The notes beneath the pieces were generated by a model that was not told the DNA's origin, made no database searches, and saw only the letters and a list, made by a program, of their open reading frames with translations. From positions 1,018,699 through 1,082,698 of the forward strand of contig OX246744.1 of the NCBI GenBank assembly GCA_945910005.1: a stretch of DNA of 64,000 nt, in the 5' to 3' direction. Shown here piece after piece: positions 36,034 through 48,000 of the stretch. The position numbers were made by a program, and so were the translations under genes. Numbering within the stretch: the first letter of the stretch is position 1; every line of letters begins with the position of its first letter. Origin of the DNA: Isoperla grammatica (lineage: Eukaryota; Arthropoda; Insecta; Plecoptera; Perlodidae).

Positions 36034-39000
36034 GTAATTTCCATTCTAATCAACAGTGATGTTAACAAATACCAAAGTAATTTACTAGTCAAAACGTAAC
36101 TATTAAGTCCATAAGCATGGAACATGTTCATTTACATCCTTATTTCCAATTATCAATTATTGTTGTTATGCGTACCTAATGATACCAGTTTTTGAGGTTC
36201 AAACCAAACACCAAAATGAATACGAATTTCGTTTGTCCCTTCATGACAAGTTTCTTGGTTTGCTCTTTACAGTTTAATGCGGTTGGTGAACGGAATAAAG
36301 GTTCTTCTGATCGAAGACGTACACGATACTAGACCGAAGATGGAGTTGGGCCAGAGAGTCACTCTCAGTAAGTAGAGTAGAGGTTTGCTAGATCGACCAT
36401 CTAGATTCCACAGTAGCATTGTTTCAATATTAAACAGTACTTCATCATCATCTGTTGCCACGTCCAACTCTGCGTTTGGTCGGCATTGAAGATAAGCCTC
36501 TCCATCTTCTTCTATCCTGCCACCACTCTTCTCCCTCAACTACATTCCAGTCCCCTCCTCGCATTTCCACATCCTTCCACACTTTGCCGTGCCATCTTTG
36601 TCGTGGTCTTCCTCTCGTTCTTCTAGCTGGAATCTCCAGTTCTAGCATTCTCCTCGGCAATCTTTCTCTTTCCCCTTTCAACAATACTTCAAACAGTACT
36701 TCAAAACCGAAAAATGATAACCGCAGTCGCGCTCTCCATCAACGTTGCATGTAGATTATAATAATTCCACAAGTACACGGTTTGACGTGGACGATGTGTG
36801 ACGTGGATATTGTCTGCGCAGAGATGAACATCCCGACGGGGGCAGGCGGCGATCACGTGACGTTCAAGCCGGAGGGCGCCGCGACGCCGCCGAGAGCCTA
36901 CGTGGGGCTGAGCGTCGACGTCGGCAGCTTCAGCGACGGCGGCGTCGCCGGTCTGGCCCACTTCGTCGAGCACCTCGTCTTCATGGGCAGTCACAAGTAT
37001 CCCGGCGACAACGCGTTCGACTCGTTCATCCGGGTAGGAATAGGGGTCGTCTCTTTCGGTGACATGGTTCAACGCACGCTAGTCAATTACTAATCGAAAC
37101 ATTACACATTTCCCATATATATTAACTTTGTTCCACATCATTTAGTTGGGTCAAGGGGTGTTTCCATCATCAGTCTGGTGCCAAGCTCAGGCACCTCATC
37201 TCCACACTTCTCATCCCGTGACTCAAGCTCTCTGCACTTTTTCCTGTCCTCCCACTCCCCTCTCTCTCGTCAACCACTGCCCACTCCTCTCTTCTCTCCT
37301 CTACATCGGCCTGACACTGGTATATAAAGTATATTTCCTTAGATTTCGTTGTATTGTCCATCGTGCGGTTAGTAATAAAATGACGATGTTCCACAAGTAG
37401 AAAATGATCAATATCGATTGTTTTGTTTGGTTCGCCGACTGGCAGGACCACGGGGGATGCGACAACGCGACAACAGACTCGGAGTACACTACGTTCTACT
37501 TCATATGCGAGCAGCAGTTTCTACCGCGGGCGCTGTTGCAGTTCTGCGAGTTGATCAAGAACCCGCAGATGAGGAAGAAGTCGTTGAGGTCGGAGCGCGA
37601 GATTCTCGACAGTGGTACGACCAACGAACAATCTACGATGATGACCGCACTCATTCCGGATCAACAGGGAATGACAAGTGGCTCTCGTTGGTCATTAGTT
37701 TGGGTTTCTTCAGCTGCTTCCGGTGCAGCTGCAGAGGGTCAATAGGTTCGATCCCCGGTTCGGGCGGGAGAATTTAAACTTCTGTATTTGACTTCAACGT
37801 ATCAATATTATATACATCCTTCTGAATATAAACGGTCGCTTTGAACCCGTCATAGCCACGATCAATGTAGGTTCATTAGATTACCCCACACATTTTGAAG
37901 TTTTTGCACTGTGTTCCCCATGAAAGAGCATGGGTGATAGTACAAACAGTATAAAGGGTGAAGGTAAATCAAATGAACCCATTGGTATAATGTCAGCGTC
38001 TAGAAATATTTACTATAGCTGATGGTACAAAGAGACGTGTGTAGATAGGAATGTGAGGTTAAGGAGTTGTCTACCTGTTGATTGCAGAGTTCGAGTGGAA
38101 CAAGGTTAGGGACTCGAGCAGGCTACAGCAGTTGTACAGCACCATGACCAAGCCAGGCCACCTCGCCGCTAGATTCACCTGGGGTAACAGACAAACGTTG
38201 CGCAAGGACATCAACGAGTCGTGTCTACACCTGTCGGTGCGCAACTTTCACGCGCGTCACTATTCGGCCAATCGGATGGGACTCGCCGTCAGGGTAATCA
38301 TTATTGCAAGCTGCTCGAAGGATGCATAATTATAGTACTGTGCTGACGGTAACCGTTGTACCGTGTCGGACTGCGCAGGCGCAGATGCCGACGTCGTGTA
38401 TCGAGGAACTCGTCCACAGAACCTTCTCCACGGTCGAGAGCAACAGGTTGCCGCCCGACGATCTCGACGTGTTCAGAAACGCGCCTTTCGACACGCCGGA
38501 CTTCCATCGATTCTATCAGGTGATCGCATTATGCTAAAAGTGTTCTCTCGTGGTTTTTAAATTAAGGCGGCAGTCGGTGGGAATCTATAGGGTATAACAC
38601 GTTGACAAGTATACAACATACATACAACTGATTTCGTCACATATATTACATTCATAACCCTGATTAACACGCCCTGATTAACAATATATAACACAAAGTT
38701 CATTAACAATATATAAATGAAAAGAAGCCCACCAAGAAAGGCAGCAGTATTCATGCTGAAACCGTAGTAGGCCTACATGTATTTTAGGCAGCTTTTCGAT
38801 TGATAGCTGCTTAGAAATTGGGTCTAAATTGGCCGTCAATTTCCAATACTGGAAACGAGAACCTTAGAAACATTCTCCAACAAGGTTGCTCGTCCACGAT
38901 ATTATAGGGTGTGTGTGTGTGGACTGTAACCTGTTGCCTGGACTTGTCCTGCAGGTACTACCGGCGACCGATAAGCACCACCGGGAACTCGTCCTGACGT

Positions 39001-42000
39001 GGGCTCTACCGCCCGTGTTGAAACACTACCGCGTGAAACCGTTGCGCTATATCGCGATGGTGCTCTCGCACGCCGGCGACGGATCCCTCGTGCGACATCT
39101 CGAGGACAAGTAAGCGCGACCACGACAAGGGTGTGACGTCACGTGACGTGACGCGTGTGGGACTATATCGTTGTCGCTGTGTACGCAGGTGCTGGGTGGA
39201 CGAGGTCGTGGTCAACGGGAACACGTCCGGCTTCGAGGAGAACTCGATCTTCACCCTCTTCTCCGTCAACATCCAGCTTACCAGGAGCGGAGCGAAACAC
39301 GTGTCCGAGGTATTGATAACCTGCTCTTGTCTTTTGTTTGGAGGTTAGCTCTCTAATAGCACACGCCTCAATTCCGGAGGTTGTGACATCACAGGCGGAC
39401 AAACAATGTGTTGCTAGGACACTCCATTGTTGTTTTCAAATCAGTTTAGTTACTGAGTCAAATCAGTTTAGTTACTGAGTGGGTAGACTCTAAATGTGAA
39501 TTTATTTATTTATTTATTTTATTTATCAATTTCTTTGATTGGTGCATGTTCAATATTTGTCCGAAACAAAACACGGCAACACGGCTCTTTTGGGAATTTA
39601 GTCTTGTGCTATAGAACAGAACTATAACGTTGTTCTCATCGATGTTTACTCGATCACCGCCCAGCAAAGCCTCGTCAAACTAGAGCCTCTTCTCTGCTGG
39701 GGCCCAATCCTTCAACAATTACGAGTCCTCTCAAATGTGGAATGAGGCTTTAGTAAACTATTTACGATACTATTTGACAATTTGGTGTTACATTTCGGTA
39801 TAACTTGGTATATACGTTATCAGTTTGGTACAATGTCCGCTTGATCCCCGCCTAGCAAAGGCTCGTCGAACTCCCTCCGCTAGGCGGAGATCAAGTAGAC
39901 CTTCGTTTGGTATAGTTATGTCTGTACATAAGATCAAGTAGGCCGTGTTGCCCCCAGATCGTGTGGGCGGTGCTCGCGTACATCGCGCTGCTGCAGAGGG
40001 CGGGGCCTAGCGAGCGCTCCTACCGCGAGATGCAGCTACTGGAGGGAATCAGGTTCGTCGAGAGAGACCTCAAACTGACCCACAACTACGACATCGAGAC
40101 CATCGCGGAGAACCTCCTGCGGTTCCACCTCGACGACGTGCTCGTCGGCCGCGACCTGTTGCTGGAGTACGACGAGCAGGTGGGTGAACCTGTTGCTGGA
40201 GTACGACGAGCAGGTGGGTTAACCTGTTGCTGGAGTACGACGAGCAGGTGGGTTAACCTGTTGCTGGAGCACCAGCAGGTGTTTGCCTGTTGCTGGAGTA
40301 CGACGAGCAGGGAAAGCAGGTGGAGTGTACCTGTTGCTGGCGAGTAGGACAGGCAGCTGTGTGAACCTGTTGCTGGAGTTTGACGTGAGTTAAGTAAACT
40401 CCCTGTTGTTGTCTTGCGAGTCCCAGTTGGCCACTGCATCATGTAGGGAGTGGAACAGTGCAAAGTACTCCTCTACTTCGAATAACTTTTCTCTTTCCAG
40501 GTGATATCACAGTTTCTGGACCTCCTGGTTCCCGAGACAGTAAACATCATACTGCTTATGGAACAAGATAATACGAACTACGATCTAAAAGAGCGCTGGT
40601 TCGAGACGAGATACACCGTCTCGGGTAAGACTTTTACAGTTACATGTAATGCTTATTTCGATGCTTTAGTCCCCTCCTTTCAGTTTGAAATGCACGCATG
40701 ACGTTGCAGACATCCCCCGCGCGTGGCTCGATCCGGGCCACGGCGACGTCACCAAGGACGGCCTCTTCCGGTTGCCGACGAGCAACAAGTATCTCACGCG
40801 CAGCTACGAGATGCTGCGCGGTGACGTCATCGCGGCGTCACATCCGGTCAAGGTCTACGAGAACCGGACGCTGGAGATGTGGTTCAAGCAGGACACGCGA
40901 TGGGGGCGACCGTTCGCCTTCTACTGTCTCTACTTTGAGTCGCCCGTCGGGGACGAGCCCATTAACGCGTAAGACAACTCATTTTGTGTCAGAAAAAGAA
41001 GCCATTTTATATTGGATAGTGAGGGAGAGAAAATGGATTAGGAAGCCATCTTTAACCAGGGAAAAAAACAAAATTTTATGTGTTTGGTTGGCAGAAGTGT
41101 TGATTGCATGACTTACCATCAACTTTACCTTGGATAAAAGAAAAGAAAGGTGCCTTTCGTAAACTAAATGCACTACCTTTAAAATGTTTGGCTTTATATA
41201 GACTCTTTTTGTACTTTCTTCGGACCAGCGCTAGTCCTAGGGTGTAGCTTGTCTCCAGCAATATCCCACGTCCAAGCAAGTTGAAGTCTTGGTTGTTTCA
41301 GGGCCATAATGCTGGACGTCCTCATTGAGTGGCTCCGTATGCGTCTGACGAAGACCGCTCAAGGCGCCACCGAAGCAACACTACACTACAGCGTGCAGAA
41401 GGAGGAACACGGCTTTATCGTCTTTGTTAACGGGTTTAACGAGAAGCTGCCGGTAAATGTAGTGCATGTATTACACGCTAGTAGATTCATGTTATCTTCT
41501 TCTTTTCTTATACCCACAATTGACATCTCATGTCATCATATATTTTCTGGTAAGCCAGTAGAGATGGGACTCCTGTTCCCTTCGATCCATGCCATCCACC
41601 ACAACTTAAGTGACATACCTGTCTTTTTTTCAGCCCCGTCTGGGCCCGGGGTAGATTGGCTCAGAGTGACTCTCCTGGTCATTAGAGGTGACGAAATGAG
41701 ATCCCCCCTTTCTCCTACTACCCTCCGCCCCCCCCCGAACCCTTTTTACATTTAATCCTCCTACTTGTCGCTTTTCTCCTATCACCACGTAACGTCATAT
41801 GACTTTAAGGTGGGCTCAAAAGTACTAACCCTGGCGTTAGAAATACCCAGACTATGACGTAAGACCGATTAGAAATGAATTTTCTACCCGGAAATGGGAG
41901 AGGAGTTGCGTATTATCCTGATTGGCCAACGACTTACGTCGTCACCACCTGTTGGTTTCAGCTGGTCGTGCAGGCAGTGTTGGACAGCATCGTGGAGGTC

Positions 42001-45000
42001 AGATGCGGCAACGTCGCCGCGGAGGAGTTCGAAGAGACGCTGAGAGACAAGAGGAGAATCTACAAGAACATTTTCATGAAGCCCGAGAAACTCAACAGGT
42101 GATGAGAGTTGCGTCGTGAGCGTAGCCCTACTAGTCGTCGTTGATGCCGGAACAATATCTTTATTAGTTATTATTATTTAGTAGACCAAGGTAGTAATGG
42201 AAGGAAAAGATTGCTGAAGAGTTACAGAAGAGAGGAGAGAACTGGGAGCAAGTAGAGGAAATACGATTGTGGGAAGATAGGAAGAGGTGGAAAAATTTGG
42301 TTGTGAAACCCAAGCTGACCCTGCCAGAAGCAGGAAACGGCGATGGATAATGATGATGATGATGATTATTTAGTAGTTATTAGTTGCAAGTAACACTTAT
42401 TAGTTATACTAGTACGACCGCTACCTTATCATGGTGGGCGGGTTTATGTGCTTAAGTGATCCCGTGAGCTATACCGAAGGAAGCCTGTGCTTCTGGCAGG
42501 GCCACCCTAGCCGGACAGGTCGAGGAGGACCAACCAGGCGAAAGGCAGTCCACGTCCTCCTATTTAAGTTCTATACTTGTCTCTTATACAATCACCCAAA
42601 TACCCAAACGTTTTGATTCGGCTTCACCAATCACCATGGTTGTAAATTATGCATCAATTTATGCATACAGTTTGTTTCAAGGCTTTACAGACCACTTCAA
42701 ATCTTCAGGCCTGCTCCCAGGTAGAATTTTACCATCTGAAATTTTGCTAGGGGGTTTTATGGTGGTGGATATTTAAAAGGGGCAGCCAGTGCATCACGTG
42801 TCTCGTGTCTACACAGGGAGGTGCGCTTCACCCTCACCCTGCAGCCCTACTACTCGTCCGTCTGCAAACACTCCCGCCTCGGTCACGTGACCCTCACCAC
42901 GTTCTGCTCGTACGCGCGCCTGTTCTTCGATCACGTGCGCGTGCACTGCCTTGTCGAGGGTAACGTATCTAGCAAGATGGCGGTGCTCGCGATAACCACC
43001 GCCTTCAAGGCGTTGGTGCCGGGGCCGTTCTACCCGATGCCACTGCCGGATGTAAGTACTGATGCTTGTTGCACTACATGGACGTCGACGAGCGCCAAGC
43101 GCCGGAAGTAGATGATCCGAAGAAGTTGGAACCAACCAACTTCTGCGCTTGCAAGCGCCGCTTCGCCCTGATTGGTCGAATTATCCACTTCCGGCGCTCG
43201 GCGCTCGTCGACGTCCATGTAGTGCAACAAGCATTACTAATCATCCCCTACCACCACTCAATGCGGGCTGTATGTTCATCCGCACAGCGGAATCCCTGTT
43301 TTATGTCTTTTTAAACTTGCTTTGGAATCTTCTGTTTTAAAAAAGAAAATATGTCTGCACCTCCAAGATAATTTAGTAATCTTGCTTACGAATGTTTCTC
43401 TGTATGAAATTTTGAATAAACATTTCTTCTATCAATACATTCATATTAAAGTGTTGTTGCAAAGCATCTTTCACATTAAATTAGAACATTATATAACACG
43501 GACATATGTATTGAAGAAAAGAAACATTTATAAAAGAGTAGACCTAGCAGATGATATATTCTGTTTCATTTGTACAAATATGGATATCTAGAACAAGAGC
43601 CTTCCTAGATGAGCACAGATAACATACCGGTTTCTCTCTAGCCCACTCAGTTTAGCAGAAAAGCACGTAAACAGAAACTGCCCAAGGCTGCCAACGGTGT
43701 TGTCGGATACCTAGAGGTTGTGTCACGTTTGTGTGACGTCACGTGTCTGTCTAGCAACGAGTGGTCGTCCTCAAGCCGGGCACCAAGACGGCGCGCGTCC
43801 ATAACCTCGACCCCAGTGACCCGACGTGCGTCATCACTCACTACTACCAATCAGGACACGAGACACTGCGACGAGGCTGTCTTGCGCGCATCGTGCAGGT
43901 AGATATCTGTAGTACCGTGCGTCATCACCCACTACTACCAATCAGGGCACGAGGCTGTCTTGCGCGCATCGTGCAGGTAGATATCTGTAGTACCGTCGGC
44001 CCAACGTCTCTTGCTTATTAAAGTCTAATACTACCGACGTTATTTTCTTCTTAGGTATCTATATAGTACGTCGCTACCAGATACTTGAAACGGGTTCATT
44101 GGTAATAGTTTGAACCTATATATTGTTATACATGCCAAGTTCTAACACAGCGGGCGTGACTAGTTAGGCTTGTGCAAAGTACTAAACCGAAGACTCTTTC
44201 GAATGTGTGAAATAACGCCAGGATCTGTTGATTTTCATTGAAGATGGTGGTAGATTCGGTATGAGACTAGTTACGATGAGACTAGTTGCGATTAAGTGAT
44301 GCCCGGTTGTGCGCAGGCGCTGATGCAAGACGAGTGGCGGCGAGCGCATCCGAGGGACCGCGAGGGTCTGCAGCTAGATGACCGCGTCAAGGTAGTCTTA
44401 CAAGTGTCGTTGTGCGCAGGCGCTGATGCAAGACGAGTGGCGCCGAGCGCACCCGAGGGACCGCGAGGGTCTGCAGCTAGATGACCGCGTCAAGGTAGTC
44501 TTACAAGTGTCGTTGTGCGCAGGCGCTGATGCAAGACGAGTGGCGCCGAGCGCACCCGAGGGACCGCGAGGGTCTGCAGGTAGATGACCGCGTGAAGGTA
44601 GTCTTACAAGTGTCGTTGTGCGCAGGCGCTGATGCAAGACGAGTGGCGCCGAGGGACCGCGAGGGTCTGCAGGTAGATGACCGCGTCAAGGTAGTCTTAC
44701 AAGTGTCGTTGTGCGCAGGCGCTGATGCAAGACGAGTGGCGCCGAGCGCACCCGAGGGACCGCGAGGGTCTGCAGGTAGATGACCGCGTGAAGGTAGTCT
44801 TACAAGTGTCGTTGTGCGCAGGCGCTGATGCAAGACGAGTGGCGCCGAGCGCACCCGAGGGATCGCGTGGGTCTGCAGGTAGATGACCGCGTGAAGGTAG
44901 TCTTACAAGTGTCGTTGTGCGCAGGCGCTGATGCAAGACGAGTGGCGTCGAGCGCACCCGAGGGACCGCGAGGGTCTGCAGGTAGATGACTGCGTGAAGG

Positions 45001-48000
45001 TAGTCTTACAAGTGTCGTTGTGCGCAGGCGCTGATGCAAGACGAGTGGCGCCGAGCGCACCCGAGGGACCGCGAGGGTCTGCAGGTAGATGACTGCGTGA
45101 AGGTAGTCTTACAAGTGTCGTTGTGCGCAGGCGCTGATGCAAGACGAGTGGCGCCGAGCGCACCCGAGGGACCGCGAGGGTCTGCAGGTAGATGACCGCG
45201 TGAAGGTAGTCTTACTTGTGTCGTTGTGCGCAGGCGCTGATGCAAGACGAGTGGCGCCGAGCGCACCCGAGGGACCGCGAGGGTCTGCAGCTAGATGACC
45301 GCGTCAAGGTAGTCTTACAAGTGTCGTTGTGCGCAGGCGCTGATGCAAGACGAGTGGCGGCGAGCGCACCCGAGGGACCGCGAGGGTTTGCAGGCAGATG
45401 ACCGCGTGAAGGTAGTCTTACAAGTGTCGTTGTGCGCAGGCGCTGATGCAAGACGAGTGGCGGCGAGCGCACCCGAGGGACCGCGAGGGTCTGCAGGTAG
45501 ATGACCGCGTGAAGGTAGTCTTACAAGTGTCGTTGTGCGCAGGCGCTGATGCAAGACGAGTGGCGCCGAGGGACCGCGAGGGTCTGCAGGTAGATGACCG
45601 CGTGAAGGTAGTCTTACAAGTGTCGTTGTGCGCAGGCGCTGATGCAAGACGAGTGGCGCCGAGCGCACCCGAGGGACCGCGAGGGTCTGCAGGTAGATGA
45701 CCGCGTGAAGGTAGTCTTACAAGTGTCGTTGTGCGCAGGCGCTGATGCAAGACGAGTGGCGCCGAGCGCACCCGAGGGACCGCGAGGGTCTGCAGGTAGA
45801 TGACCGCGTGAAGGTAGTCTTACTTGTGTCGTTGTGCGCAGGCGCTGATGCAAGACGAGTGGCGCCGAGCGCACCCGAGGGACCGCGAGGGTCTGCAGGT
45901 AGATGACCGCGTGAAGGTAGTCTTACAAGTGTCGTTGTGCGCAGGCGCTGATGCAAGACGAGTGGCGCCGAGCGCACCCGAGGGACCGCGAGGGTCTGCA
46001 GGTAGATGACCGCGTGAAGGTAGTCTTACAAGTGTCGTTGTGCGCAGGCGCTGATGCAAGACGAGTGGCGCCGAGCGCACCCGAGGGACCGCGAGGGTCT
46101 GCAGGTAGATGACCGCGTGAAGGTTGTCTTACAAGTGTCGTTGTGCGCAGGCGCTGATGCAAGACGAGTGGCGCCGAGCGCACCCGAGGGACCGCGAGGG
46201 TCTGCAGGTAGATGACCGCGTGAAGGTAGTCTTACAAGTGTCGTTGTGCGCAGGCGCTGATGCAAGACGAGTGGCGCCGAGCGCACCCGAGGGACCGCGA
46301 GGGTCTGCAGGTAGATGACCGCGTGAAGGTAGTCTTACAAGTGTCGTTGTGCGCAGGCGCTGATGCAAGACGAGTGGCGCCGAGCGCACCCGAGGGACCG
46401 CGAGGGTCTGCAGGTAGATGACCGCGTGAAGGTAGTCTTACAAGTGTCGTTGTGCGCAGGCGCTGATGCAAGACGAGTGGCGCCGAGCGCACCCGAGGGA
46501 CCGTGAGGGTCTGCAGGTAGATGACCGCGTGAAGATAGTCTTACTTGTGTCGTTGTGCGCAGGCGCTGATGCAAGACGAGTGGCGCCGAGCGCACCCGAG
46601 GGACCGCGAGGGTCTGCAGGTAGATGACCGCGTGAAGGTAGTCTTACAAGTGTCGTTGTGCGCAGGCGCTGATGCAAGACGAGTGGCGCCGAGGGACCGC
46701 GAGGGTCTGCAGGTAGATGACCGCGTGAAGGTAGTCTTACAAGTGTCGTTGTGCGCAGGCGCTGATGCAAGACGAGTGGCGCCGAGCGCACCCGAGGGAC
46801 CGCGAGGGTCTGCAGGTAGATGACCGCGTGAAGGTAGTCTTACAAGTGTCGTTGTGCGCAGGCGCTGATGCAAGACGAGTGGCGCCGAGCGCACCCGAGG
46901 GACCGCGAGGGTCTGCAGGTAGATGACCGCGTGAAGGTAGTCTTACAAGTGTCGTTGTGCGCAGGCGCTGATGCAAGACGAGTGGCGCCGAGCGCACCCG
47001 AGGGACCGCGAGGGTCTGCAGGTAGATGACCGCGTGAAGGTAGTCTTACAAGTGTCGTTGTGCGCAGGCGCTGATGCAAGACGAGTGGCGCCGAGCGCAC
47101 CCGAGGGACCGCGAGGGTCTGCAGGTAGATGACCGCGTGAAGGTAGTCTTACAAGTGTCGTTGTGCGCAGGCGCTGATGCAAGACGAGTGGCGTCGAGCG
47201 CACCCGAGGGACCGCGAGGGTCTGCAGGTAGATGACCGCGTGAAGGTAGTCTTACAAGTGTCGTTGTGCGCAGGCGCTGATGCAAGACGAGTGGCGGCGA
47301 GCGCACCCGAGGGACCGCGAGGGTCTGCAGGTATAGATGACCGCGTGAAGGTAGTCTTACTTGTGTCGTTGTGCGCAGGCGCTGATGCAAGACGAGTGGC
47401 GCCGAGGGACCGCGAGGGTCTGCAGGTAGATGACCGCGTGAAGGTAGTCTTACAAGTGTCGTTGTGCGCAGGCGCTGATGCAAGACGAGTGGCGCCGAGG
47501 GACCGCGAGGGTCTGCAGGTATAGATGACCGCGTGAAGGTAGTCTTACAAGTGTCGTTGTGCGCAGGCGCTGATGCAAGACGAGTGGCGCCGAGCGCACC
47601 AGAGGGACCGTGAGGGTCTGCAGGTAGATGACCGCGTCAAGGTAGTCTTACTTGTGTCGTTGTGCGCAGGCGCTGATGCAAGACGAGTGGCGCCGAGCGC
47701 ACCCGAGGGACCGCGAGGGTCTGCAGGTAGATGACCGCGTGAAGGTAGTCTTACAAGTGTCGTTGTGCGCAGGCGCTGATGCAAGACGAGTGGCGCCGAG
47801 CGCACCCGAGGGACCGCGAGGGTCTGCAGGTAGATGACCGCGTCAAGGTAGTCTTACTTGTGTCGTTGTGCGCAGGCGCTGATGCAAGACGAGTGGCGCC
47901 GAGCGCACCCGAGGGACCGCGAGGGTCTGCAGGTAGATGACCGCGTGAAGGTAGTCTTACAAGTGTCGTTGTGCGCAGGCGCTGATGCAAGACGAGTGGC

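Noticed and set aside
44317..44391. First array unit taken as the real exon 16
   Set aside because: Its exon-like part lacks the conserved FGVVGF strand and the phase-2 end needed for exon 17. Only the last copy at 50,912-51,045 supplies both.
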